NCBI RefSeq assembly: GCF_007786235.1
Contig: NZ_VNFK01000011.1
Coordinates: forward strand, 62,001 to 126,000
DNA: 64,000 nucleotides
Origin: Paenarthrobacter nitroguajacolicus
Lineage (GTDB): Bacteria > Actinomycetota > Actinomycetes > Actinomycetales > Micrococcaceae
Direction of reading: 5' to 3'
Within the stretch, counting starts at the first letter, position 1; each line of letters starts with the position of its first letter. The notes under the pieces are model-generated. The model did no database searches, was not told the DNA's origin, and was given only the letters and a program-made list of their open reading frames with translations. The translations under genes and the position numbers were made by a program. Of the stretch, positions 8,640 to 17,800 are shown piece after piece.

Positions 8640-8701
8640 ATTCGATGGTTCGCTGCCGGATGGGCCGTTCGCACGGCTGTCCGCGCAGGGAACCATCGAA
8701 T
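8640..8701. repeat. 62-nt imperfect palindrome downstream of the prolyl oligopeptidase gene
   Basis: ATTCGATGGTTCGCTGC (8640-8656) pairs with 8685-8701 with a single mismatch. The interior holds a second small stem GCCGT-TCGC-ACGGC. It lies just past the 3' end of the minus-strand peptidase gene and may terminate it, or it may be a dispersed intergenic palindrome. No U-run is seen and no second copy was noticed in the window. Confidence 0.55.
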
Positions 8702-8720
8702 CGGAGCACGGAGGAAGATG

Positions 8721-10973
8721 TCAGTTGATTCCAGCCAGTGAACGCCATAGGAAGTGGTTGCTCCGTGCCTGCAGTGCAGCTGCCTGTCGGTTGTCGGAGG
8801 CTCCCGCGTGCCCGCCCTCCAGTGCTTCGTGGAACCACACGTTGGGAATGCCCATGGCCTGCATGCGCGCTGCCATCTTGCGGGCCTGGACCGGTCCCAC
8901 ACGGTCATCCGAAGTGGCGGTCCAAATGAACGTTTCCGGGTATTCCACGCCGTCGTGAAGCAGGTGGTACGGCGAGAAAGTACGGATGAACTCCCACTGA
9001 CCGGGGACATCAGGATCGCCATACTCGGCAATCCATGAGTACCCGGCGGAGAGCTTCGTGTAGCGGCGCATGTCCAGGAGCGGCACGCCGCAGGACACGG
9101 CACCGAACAGTTCCGGGTACTGGGTGAGCATGTTGCCTACCAGCAGGCCGCCGTTGGACCCGCCGACGCAACCCAGCCGGCGGCGGCTGGTGACCCCTCG
9201 CGAGATCAGGTCCTTCGCCACTGCGGCGAAGTCCTCGTACGCACGGTGACGGTTCTCCTGAAGGGCTGCGCGATGCCATGACGGACCGTACTCGCCGCCG
9301 CCCCGGATGTTGGCCACAACGTACACGCCACCGCGAGAATGGGACGCTGTGCCGTCGTCGGGCGTAGCTCCCAAGGTGCGCCGCTCCAACCATGCCCGGC
9401 CGATGGTTCCGCTGTACGCAGGAGTGCGGGAAACCTCGAACCCGCCGTAGCCGGAAAGCTGGGTGGGGTTCTGGCCGTCCAGCACCAGGTCCTTGGACGC
9501 CACCTGGAAGTAGGGAACCTTGGTCCCGTCCTTGGAAACAGCAAAGTGCTGCTGGACTTCGTAGTCGGCTTCGTTGAAGAACGACGGCGACCGCTTCACT
9601 TCGGCGTGCTGGCTCGCCACGCCGCTGGATGCCGTCGCCGGTGCCGCCTCTGACGACGCGGCACCGAGCGTCCCCCGCGTCAACGTGGTCGGCGTCGTGA
9701 ACCCCGTGGCCACCAGCCAGAAGTCGTTTCCCGCACCGGAATCGGAATCGTCCTCGTCGTCCACTGCATAGGCGTTGACGTCGTGCAGGGGAGGGCAGGC
9801 ATCCAGCACAGTGGAGGTCCACGCCCCGGTGGCATCGGGGCGAACAGGATCCAATACCCGAATCTCGGAGGAGACGTCGCGCAGGAGGTTCAGCAGCAGG
9901 TAGTCCTTGGTCCAGCTCCAGGACTGCAGTGAAGTGTGCGCATCAGGTTCGAACAGCACCACGAATTCCCGCGACCCCGCCAGGTAGGCCTCGAAGTCGG
10001 CGGCAAGCAAGGACCCGGCAGGATACCCAACACCGGCAACATCCCAATCTTTCTGCGGGCGGAACAGCAGCCAGTCGCGGTGGGCACTGATGTTGACGTC
10101 CGTGGGGACATCGATGGCCACCCACGAGTCGTCGCGCAGCAGCCAGGTGTTGCGGTTGTAGAAGTCGATGTAGTCAACGGCGAAAGTCCGTTCGAATCCC
10201 GGGGTGGAGTCGTGCGCCACCATGGCCAGCATGTGGTCTTCCGGGATCTCGAAGATGCGCTCAGCGTCGGCAAGGGACTGGCCGCGGCGAAGCTTCACCC
10301 CGGTCCGGGCGTAAGAGGACGTGGTGGCCGGAAGCCCGTCCGCGGTGCTGGAGACCAGGAGGGTGTCGGCGTCAAGCCAGCTGACGTTGCCCTTGGCAGT
10401 TGGGAGGTCGAAGCCGCCCTCCACAAAGGTGCGGGTTTCGACGTCGAACTCGCGGTGGCGGTCGGCGTCGCCCCCGTCGGGGGACAGCGAAACCATGGCA
10501 AGGCGGTACTCCTCGCCGTCCGAAGGGCGGAGGAAACCGGCACCGTGGAACACCCACTCAACGCCTTCAGCAGCGGCAAGGGCATCAATGTCCAGCAGCA
10601 CGTCCCATTCGGGATCCTCGGTGAGGTAACTCTCCCACGTGGTGCGGCGCCAGAGTCCCTTGGGGTGTTCCTGGTCCTTCCAGAAGTTGTAGTAGAAGTC
10701 ACCGCGCTTGTTGACCATGGCGATGCGGTCCGTGGAGTCGAGGACCTCCAGGATGCCGGCCTCGACGGCCTGGTACTCGGCGTCTTCCAGCAGGTCTTCG
10801 GTGCGCGCGTTTTGCTCGCGGACCCACGCCAGCTGTTCTTCGCCGTGGATGTCTTCAAGCCATACGTTCTCATCCGTGGGCTCAGGCGCAACATCCGCTG
10901 CGTGGCGCGGGCCGGAGGCCGGCGCGGTGTCATTCTCGGGAAGTGGCGACTGATCAGCTTCTGTGGTGGTCAT
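8721..10973 (-). CDS. Prolyl oligopeptidase family serine peptidase (S9A)
   Basis: A 750-aa cytosolic-type peptidase with an N-terminal beta-propeller and a C-terminal alpha/beta-hydrolase domain. It cleaves short peptides, typically after proline. The nucleophile is in GGSNGG, within CVGGSNGGLLVGNML, and the catalytic His is in LEGGHAG near the C-terminus. The propeller start has the family phrase WLEDIHGEEQLAWV. There is no signal peptide. The frame is open to an ATG 12 codons further upstream; I prefer the ATG at 10973 (MTTTEADQ). Around residues 430-490 an insertion rich in Ala, Ser and Asp extends the usual roughly 700 aa. Confidence 0.92.
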   Translation of the reverse strand: MTTTEADQSPLPENDTAPASGPRHAADVAPEPTDENVWLEDIHGEEQLAWVREQNARTEDLLEDAEYQAVEAGILEVLDSTDRIAMVNKRGDFYYNFWKDQEHPKGLWRRTTWESYLTEDPEWDVLLDIDALAAAEGVEWVFHGAGFLRPSDGEEYRLAMVSLSPDGGDADRHREFDVETRTFVEGGFDLPTAKGNVSWLDADTLLVSSTADGLPATTSSYARTGVKLRRGQSLADAERIFEIPEDHMLAMVAHDSTPGFERTFAVDYIDFYNRNTWLLRDDSWVAIDVPTDVNISAHRDWLLFRPQKDWDVAGVGYPAGSLLAADFEAYLAGSREFVVLFEPDAHTSLQSWSWTKDYLLLNLLRDVSSEIRVLDPVRPDATGAWTSTVLDACPPLHDVNAYAVDDEDDSDSGAGNDFWLVATGFTTPTTLTRGTLGAASSEAAPATASSGVASQHAEVKRSPSFFNEADYEVQQHFAVSKDGTKVPYFQVASKDLVLDGQNPTQLSGYGGFEVSRTPAYSGTIGRAWLERRTLGATPDDGTASHSRGGVYVVANIRGGGEYGPSWHRAALQENRHRAYEDFAAVAKDLISRGVTSRRRLGCVGGSNGGLLVGNMLTQYPELFGAVSCGVPLLDMRRYTKLSAGYSWIAEYGDPDVPGQWEFIRTFSPYHLLHDGVEYPETFIWTATSDDRVGPVQARKMAARMQAMGIPNVWFHEALEGGHAGASDNRQAAALQARSNHFLWRSLAGIN

Positions 10974-11033
10974 CGCCCCATCCAAGCAACACTGTTCCAC
11001 GGTAAGCAAGTCACGCAGAAGTTAGGCTTGAGC

Positions 11034-12983
11034 GTGGCTAAATCGCAAATCAACCGTGTTGCCCTGCTGGGGGCTGGCCCTCGGGGCACCAGCGTCCTCG
11101 AGCGGTTGCTCGCGAACTGGGCTGCGGAGAGCGTTGAAGGCGCCACGCTGCACATTGATGTCGTAGATCCCTACCCGGCTGGTTCAGGCCACGTATGGCA
11201 ACCGGAGCAGTCGCGGCTGTTCCTGATGAATACCCAATCGTTCTATCCCACCCTCATTCCTGAGGATCCGAAGCTTGCGCCACCCCTCGCGGGCGGTTCG
11301 TTCGACCAATGGCGTGAGGCCCGGCGTCGTGATGGCGAGGGACTCAACGACGCCGAAAAGGCGGAGCTTGCCACCCTCGAGTCACACGATTTCCCCAGCC
11401 GTGCCCTGTATGGGCGGTATCTTCGCCAAACGTTGGAGGGGCTGCTGGAACGGCTGCCCGACGGCGTCGAGGTCACCTTCCATAAGACGCTCGCCGTTGC
11501 TGCGCATCCCGTGAAACGTGAAAAGGAAGACGGGTTCGACGTCGAACTTGCCAACGGTGCCAGGCTCACCGTCGGCTCCGTGGTCCTCGCGTTGGGCCAC
11601 ATCGAGTCCCGACTGAATCCCGAGCAGCGGTCCTTCAAGAGCGCGGCCGACGAACAGGGCCTGCTCTACTTCCCGCCGGCTCCGCCGGCCGATGTTGACT
11701 GGCAGGCAGTGCCGGACAATGAGCCGGTGCTGGTCCGCGGCATGGGCTTGAACTTCTTCGACGTCATGGGCCAGTTGACGGAGGGCCGTGGCGGCAAGTT
11801 CGTCGAGGCCGGTTCACCCGGCGCCGGTGTGCTTGAGTACCGGGCCTCGGGCCGGGAGCCGAAGATCATCGCTGCCTCCCGCCGGGGAACGCCGTATCGG
11901 GCCAAAGCGGGGCTGGCAGGCTACTATCCCAGCAGCATCACCATGCGGTACCTGACGGAAGATGCCGTTGACCGGTTCCGGGCGGCGGGAATCCAGCCCG
12001 GCTTCGATCACGACCTGTGGCCCTTGCTGCACCGCGATGCGCTCTGGGCCTATTACACAACATTGGCCCGATCCCAGCCCACGGCAATCAAGGATCCGGA
12101 ACAGTTCCTCGCAGACCTTGAGGACGCGCTCCAACCCCATGCGCACACCACTGCCAAGTGGGAAAGCGATGTGGGGGACCTCGTGGAAAAGCACGTTGTT
12201 GCCTCCCGCCGACTGAATCTCCGGGGTTTGGCAGCACCGCTCGCCGGCCGGACATTCGCCTCCAGACGAGAGTTGGATGTGGCCATCACTGCTTACCTGG
12301 ACGATGATGCGCGGCGATCGGCATTGGGTGAGGCCGACCCCGTGAAGATGGCCATCGGTGCCCTCCACACCGGACGGGCAATCCTTAAATCCGTGGTGGC
12401 TGACGGTGGAATTACGGACGAATCATGGCTGGCGGGTTTGCGCGGCTGGTTCGAGTCGTTCGTCGAGGGGCTGGCCAGCGGAGCGCCTGCACTTCGGTCG
12501 GAGCAGTTGGCCGCCTTGGCGCGTGCCGGCGTCGTGAGTTTTGTGGGACCAGACCCCAAGTTCAGCGTGGACCGGGGCGCGAAAGTGTTCCGGGCGGTGT
12601 CGCCGTGGGTCCATGATGCGCCCGTGGAAGCAAGGACGCTCGTGGAGGCAATGTCGCCTGCCAACAGGGTGGGCATCAACCTCTCGCCGCTGCTGGAACA
12701 GCTCATGGCCGACGGACTGGTGCGTACCAAGATCATGATGGGGGTGGAGGGCACACCCATGCAGACCACGGGCCTGGATGTGGAGCCCCACCCTTATCGG
12801 CCATTGGCGGCGAACGGATCCATCACCAAGAACTTGTACGTCCTGGGCCTCCAGTTGTCTGCGTCCCAGTGGGGGACAGCCATCGCTGCGGAGGCGCGCC
12901 CGCTCACCGGACCGGCGTATGCCAGCGGACAGCGGACGCTGCGCGATGCCGATGAGATCGCCCGCAGCATTCTGGGCCGCTAG
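11034..12983 (+). CDS. FAD/NAD(P)-binding protein (NAD_binding_9 type)
   Basis: About 649 aa from the GTG at 11034. The N-terminus has the dinucleotide-binding fold signature VALLGAGPRGTSVLERLL, and a second glycine-containing strand VVLALGHIESRLNP lies around residue 180. It resembles the actinobacterial FAD-NAD(P)-binding family often annotated as adenylate cyclase or ornithine-monooxygenase-like; its reaction is unknown. The frame is open far upstream (to 9936), but that part is antisense to the peptidase gene and is not protein-like. A TAGGCT hexamer 7 nt before the GTG would fit a leaderless transcript. The C-terminus contains VLGLQLSASQWGTAIAAEA. Confidence 0.8.
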   Translation: MAKSQINRVALLGAGPRGTSVLERLLANWAAESVEGATLHIDVVDPYPAGSGHVWQPEQSRLFLMNTQSFYPTLIPEDPKLAPPLAGGSFDQWREARRRDGEGLNDAEKAELATLESHDFPSRALYGRYLRQTLEGLLERLPDGVEVTFHKTLAVAAHPVKREKEDGFDVELANGARLTVGSVVLALGHIESRLNPEQRSFKSAADEQGLLYFPPAPPADVDWQAVPDNEPVLVRGMGLNFFDVMGQLTEGRGGKFVEAGSPGAGVLEYRASGREPKIIAASRRGTPYRAKAGLAGYYPSSITMRYLTEDAVDRFRAAGIQPGFDHDLWPLLHRDALWAYYTTLARSQPTAIKDPEQFLADLEDALQPHAHTTAKWESDVGDLVEKHVVASRRLNLRGLAAPLAGRTFASRRELDVAITAYLDDDARRSALGEADPVKMAIGALHTGRAILKSVVADGGITDESWLAGLRGWFESFVEGLASGAPALRSEQLAALARAGVVSFVGPDPKFSVDRGAKVFRAVSPWVHDAPVEARTLVEAMSPANRVGINLSPLLEQLMADGLVRTKIMMGVEGTPMQTTGLDVEPHPYRPLAANGSITKNLYVLGLQLSASQWGTAIAAEARPLTGPAYASGQRTLRDADEIARSILGR

Positions 12984-13061
12984 CGACGCGGGGTTGCGAC
13001 TGCCTCCAGCCTTCGTTACTGTGTGAGCTGCATCACCCAGTAGGGTGTGCGCGCTTTTGAT

Positions 13062-13252
13062 CTGCGGCGGGAGAGTCCTGCCCGGTACATCCCGTCAGGC
13101 GCCGTAGGAGCAAACCCTCCCCAGGAATCTCTCAGGCCCATGTACCGCCGCGGCGAGGCAACTCTGGAAAGCAGTCCGGCTACCGGGCTCACCGAAGGTG
13201 CAAGCAGGCCAACGCCTGCGGAAACTCTCAGGTCCACGTACAGAGCGGGGAG
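13062..13252 (+). ncRNA. Tandem glycine riboswitch upstream of cycA
   Basis: Two successive aptamers with the conserved glycine-riboswitch elements are visible. The first has GCGGGAGAG ... GGCGCCGTAGGAGCAAACC ... AATCTCTCAGGC. The second has CGAGGCAACTCTGG ... CACCGAAGGTGCAAGCAG ... GAAACTCTCAGG. They lie 50 nt in front of the start of a glycine/D-amino-acid permease. A short GGCAC-CCC-GTGCC stem (13269-13281) between aptamer and start is a possible expression platform. Whether glycine turns expression on or off is not visible. Confidence 0.93.
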
Positions 13253-13301
13253 GAACCCGAATCAACGTGGCACCCCGTGCCGCCTGAACGATGGAGTTCC
13301 T

Positions 13302-14762
13302 TTGACGATTCAGCGCCCACCTTCCAGCGATTCACCCCATCTTGAGCGTCAGCTCAGCAACCGCCACATCCAGCTCATCGCCATCGGCGGAGCTATTGGT
13401 ACCGGCCTCTTCATGGGGTCCGGCAAGACCATTTCAGCGGCTGGTCCGTCCGTCATTTTCGTGTACATGATCATCGGCTTCATGCTCTTCTTCGTCATGC
13501 GTGCCATGGGCGAGCTGCTGCTGAGCAACCTGAACTACAAGTCCTTCAGCGACTTCGCCGCCGACCTGCTGGGGCCGTGGGCCGGCTTCTTCACCGGCTG
13601 GACGTACTGGTTCTGCTGGGTCATTACGGGCATCGCGGACGTGATCGCGATTGCCGGGTACTCCCAGGAACTTTGGCCATCCCTGCCGCTCTGGGTGCCG
13701 GGCCTGATCACCATCGGCATCCTCCTTCTCCTCAACCTGGCCACCGTGAAGGCTTTCGGTGAGACGGAGTTCTGGTTCGCGCTCATCAAGATCGTGGCCA
13801 TCGCGGCCCTCATCATTGTTGGCTTGTTCATGATCTTCAGCGGCTTCCAGTCCGATGCCGGACCGGCCAGCTTCACCAACCTGTGGAGCCATGGCGGCTT
13901 CTTCCCCAACGAGTTCATGGGCTTCGCGGCAGGCTTCCAGATCGCAGTGTTCGCGTTCGTGGGCATCGAACTGGTGGGCACCACCGCCGCTGAGGCCAAG
14001 GACCCGGAGAAGAACCTTCCCAAGGCCATCAACTCGATTCCCATCCGGGTGCTGCTGTTCTACGTAGGTGCCCTCATTATCCTGATGTCCGTCACTCCGT
14101 GGACCCAGTTCGCCGCCGGGCACAGCCCGTTCATCGCCATGTTCTCGCTCGCTGGTCTTGGGGCAGCGGCCACCGTGGTGAACCTGGTGGTGCTCACATC
14201 GGCCATGTCCTCGGCCAACTCCGGCATTTACTCCACGTCCCGCATGGTGTTCGGCCTCGCCCAGGAGGGCGACGCGCCCAAGGTGTTCGGCGCCCTCTCC
14301 GGACGCAAAGTACCCCGCAACGCCCTGTTCCTGTCCTGCGTCCTGCTGCTGTCCGGCGTCGTCCTCATGTACGCCGGTTCGGACATCGGCAAGGCGTTCG
14401 ACATGGTGACCACCGTGTCCGCAGTGTGCTTCGTCTTCGTATGGTCGATCATCCTGGCCAGCTACCTTGCATTCCGGAAACGTCGTCCGCACCTGCACCA
14501 ATCCTCGGCGTTCAAGATGCCCGGTGGCGTGGTGATGGTGTGGGTGGTGTTCGCGTTCTTCGCTTTCGTGCTCTGGGCCTTGACTACCCAGCCGGACACC
14601 CTCGCAGCGCTCCTGGCCACGCCTGTGTGGTTCCTCATTCTTGGAGTTGCCTGGTTCATCCTGCGCCGCCGCCCCGCCCACCTGGCACGCTACGCGGCGT
14701 TCCAAGCGGAGCTGCAGCGGGACGCAGAGCGCGTCCAGGAACCGGAGCCCGCAACCAAGTAA
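13302..14762 (+). CDS. cycA: D-serine/D-alanine/glycine permease
   Basis: A 486-aa amino acid permease of the APC superfamily with 12 predicted membrane segments. It closely resembles enterobacterial CycA: NRHIQLIAIGGAIGTGLFMG, MRAMGELLLSNLNYKSFSDF, and FAFVGIELVGTTAAEAKDPE are nearly the same. I chose the TTG at 13302 (LTIQRPPSS) because GGAG lies 5 nt upstream. The longer open frame from 13047 would have to be translated through the riboswitch. Import of glycine, D-Ala and D-Ser is the family role, and control by the glycine riboswitch supports glycine as a physiological substrate. Confidence 0.95.
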   Translation: MTIQRPPSSDSPHLERQLSNRHIQLIAIGGAIGTGLFMGSGKTISAAGPSVIFVYMIIGFMLFFVMRAMGELLLSNLNYKSFSDFAADLLGPWAGFFTGWTYWFCWVITGIADVIAIAGYSQELWPSLPLWVPGLITIGILLLLNLATVKAFGETEFWFALIKIVAIAALIIVGLFMIFSGFQSDAGPASFTNLWSHGGFFPNEFMGFAAGFQIAVFAFVGIELVGTTAAEAKDPEKNLPKAINSIPIRVLLFYVGALIILMSVTPWTQFAAGHSPFIAMFSLAGLGAAATVVNLVVLTSAMSSANSGIYSTSRMVFGLAQEGDAPKVFGALSGRKVPRNALFLSCVLLLSGVVLMYAGSDIGKAFDMVTTVSAVCFVFVWSIILASYLAFRKRRPHLHQSSAFKMPGGVVMVWVVFAFFAFVLWALTTQPDTLAALLATPVWFLILGVAWFILRRRPAHLARYAAFQAELQRDAERVQEPEPATK

Positions 14763-14783
14763 TGCACGCCTGAACAACAAGAA

Positions 14784-14820
14784 GCAGGGCCCTTCACGCT
14801 GGCTGCGTGAAGGGCCCTGC
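14784..14820. terminator. Strong hairpin terminator between cycA and the nuclease gene
   Basis: GCAGGGCCCTTCACGC and GCGTGAAGGGCCCTGC form a perfect 16-bp stem with a TGGCT loop. It sits between two convergent 3' ends and is probably bidirectional. Confidence 0.88.
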
Positions 14821-14844
14821 TTATGTGGCCTTAGCCGGGAGTGG

Positions 14845-17800
14845 TCAGCCCCTCAGGCACTTTTGGTACTCCAACCATGCGAAGGCGTACCGCAGCCAGC
14901 CCACAATGTCGTACCACTTGGACGGCTTGACTGGCGGGGTGCACTGCGGCGGGTTCGGACCGCTCGTGGCCACCTTCACCAGAGTCTTCACCACGGTTCC
15001 ACTCTCGACGGCGGTCAGCACCAGGGTGCCGGTGCCGGCGGCTGCCGCCGCGGGGACCTTGAGGTTCACCGTGGCCGCACCAGCTGTGACCGGGACGGAG
15101 CCCAGCGCAACGGCCGCGCCCTGGCCGTCCACGAAGACGGCGTTGAGCGACGCGTTGGCCGGGCTGCCGATCGATGTCAGGTTGAGCTTGGACACGGCCA
15201 GCGTGATGGACTCTCCGGCCTTGACCTCGGCAGCAGTGGAGTTGGCTACAGCAACGGAGCGGCGCGCGAAGTCCGGTGACACCGGGTTATGTTCCCTCAG
15301 GTACTTGATCCACGCATCGCGATCCACCAAGCCGGTGTCCTTCGTGTTGGCGCCTTCCTTGAAGACCCGGAAGTTGTCACCACCGGTGGCCAGGAAGCTG
15401 AAGGTTCCGATCCTGTACTGCTTGGCGGGATCGATCACGGCGCCGTTCACCCAAATACCGGTGATTCGGTCTCCTGCGGGGCGGGCAGCATCGTAGGTGT
15501 AGTTGACGTTCTTGGACACCCCCAACTGCTGGTAGGGGCGGCTGGGAATGGTCCCGTCAGCGTTGGTCTGCCACTGCTGCTCCAAAAGGGTCTTGAACTG
15601 CGCGCCCGTGAGCGACGTGGTCCACAGGTTGTTCACGAACGGCAGGACCGCGTTGGCCTCGGCGTACGTGATGGTCCCGTCCGGTGCGTAGTAAAGCTCG
15701 TTACGCAGTCCGCCCGGGTTCACGACGCCGATCTCCGCCGCACCCAGTTCGGGAGCCTTAAGCGTGTCCACCAGGGAGTCCGCCACGAGGTTGCCCAGCG
15801 TGGACTCGCTCGCGCGATCATCCCGCTTGGGGGCGCCGCCCGCCGGGTCCGGGGTGAAGGCCGTGGTGATATCAGCGGTCACCGCACCGACCGGCTGGTT
15901 GCCGATCTCCGCTGCCTGGGCAAGGGCTTTGTCCACGATGGTCTTCACTGCCGCCACCCGCGGGTAGGCAGCAACGAGGCTTTCGGAGGTCTCGGTGGTC
16001 CGGTCCACGATCGCGGCCTTGTACGCCGTCACCGATTTGGTGACGGTGTCTACCGTGAGGGTCACACTGCCCACGTTTTCGCCGTAGTTGCCGGTCTGGA
16101 CGATAGGACGGGTCTTGCCCGTGGGCTGTCCGTTTCCGTCCAGTACCGGGGCATCCCAGGCGTATTCCTTGTGCGTGTGGCCGGTGAAGATCGCCGCGAC
16201 GTCAGGGGTGGTCTGGTTGACCAGCTTGGCGAAGGGGCCACCGGCTGCAACTTCCTGCTCCAGCGTGGCACCCTCAGGCGTGCCGGAAGCGGCGCCGTCG
16301 TGGTTCTCCACAATGATCAGGTCTGCCAGGTTCTCAGCCTTGATTTTTGCAGCCACCCGGTTGATGGCTTCCACGGGGTCCCCGAACTCAAGATCGGCAA
16401 TTCCGGCCGGAGTTACCAAGGAGGGAACTTCCTGGGTGACCGTGCCGATAATCGCCACGCGCATGCCGTTCATGTCCAGCACCTTGTACTCCGGCAGGAC
16501 CGGCGTGGTGGTGCCCTTCTGGTAAACGTTCGCGCCCAAGTAGGCGAACTTCGCGTTGGTGCCGTCGGCGACGACGCGGTCGCGCAGGTCCTGCCAGCCG
16601 CCGTCGAATTCGTGGTTGCCCACGGCGGAAGCCTGCAGTTCCAGCGCGTTCAGGACGTCAATGGTGGGCTGGTCCTTCGCCACGGACGAAGCGAAGAGGG
16701 AAGCACCGATGTTGTCGCCTGCGGAGATGAAGGCGGTAGCGCCAGGGGCGGCCGCTGCCCGGAGCTTCTCAACGGTGCCCGCGAAGAGCACGGTGTTGGA
16801 GTCGATCCGGCCGTGGAAATCGTTGATGCCCAGGAACTGCAGGTCAACGCTTGAGGGTGCTTCCGCGGTCAGATTCAGGCCCACCACCACGGGGTCGTGG
16901 TCGCTGGCCCGGAACTCGTCACCGGCATAGTAGTTGGTCACATTGTTGTTATACCTGCTGTACTCCAGCGCAACGGACTCCACGGAGTTGATGTTCCAAA
17001 TGTCGGTTCCGGTCACCACCTTGTGGGCCGCCGGGGATGCCAGGATGTGGTCCAGGGAACCCACCATGCCGCCGAAGAGGTACGAGTGCTTTCCTGTGCC
17101 AACCTCAAGGTCCGTGTAGCCGGCGCCTGTGAGGACGTTGATGGGATCTTCCTTGGAGTAGGCGTTGAAATCGCCGATCAGGAAGACCTTGTCCGTGCCC
17201 TTGGAAGCCTGGAGATCCTGGGAGAAGGCGAGCAGCGATTCGGCCTGCTTGGTGCGTGCGATGTTGGAGGCGCCCTGACCCTTGTCGGTGTCCTCGGGTG
17301 TTGCTGCGGAGCCCTTGGACTTGAAGTGGTTCACGATTGCGATGAACTTCTTGCCATCGTCCCCGCCCACTGGCTTGAAGACCTGTGCCAGCGGCTTGCG
17401 GGCACTAGCGAAGGCCACGGTGTCATTGTGGATGATGGACTCGCCTACAGGCTCGGCCACGGCCTTCTTGAAGATGAACGCAGTGCGGATCATATCTTCG
17501 TCGCTCAGCGGGGGAGCGTTGGCCGGCGTGCGCACGTAATCCCACACACCAGGCGTCTTGACGTTCAGGGCGTCCACCAGCTTGGACAGTGCGTCGTCGC
17601 GGTTCTTGCCGAACTGTGCCGAGTTCTCGATCTCTTCAAGGGACACGACGTCGGCGCCGGACTTGGTGATGGCCGCCACGATCTTGGCCTGCTGACGCTC
17701 GAAGTTCTCTGCGTTGGCAGCACCGCGGGCGTTGCAGCCTTCCTTCACCGTGATCGGGTTGCCCTCACGGTCGGTGTAGAACACGCAGCCGGCAAGCTGG

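Noticed and set aside
9936-11033. N-terminal extension of the FAD/NAD-binding protein
   Set aside because: It is antisense to the prolyl oligopeptidase gene; the recognisable fold begins just after the GTG at 11,034.
13047-13301. N-terminal extension of cycA through the riboswitch
   Set aside because: The segment is a structured RNA and the CycA-like sequence begins only after the TTG at 13,302.
13434-14780. 448-codon open frame antisense to cycA
   Set aside because: His/Glu/Gly-rich low-complexity translation, and the sense strand is a clear CycA homologue.
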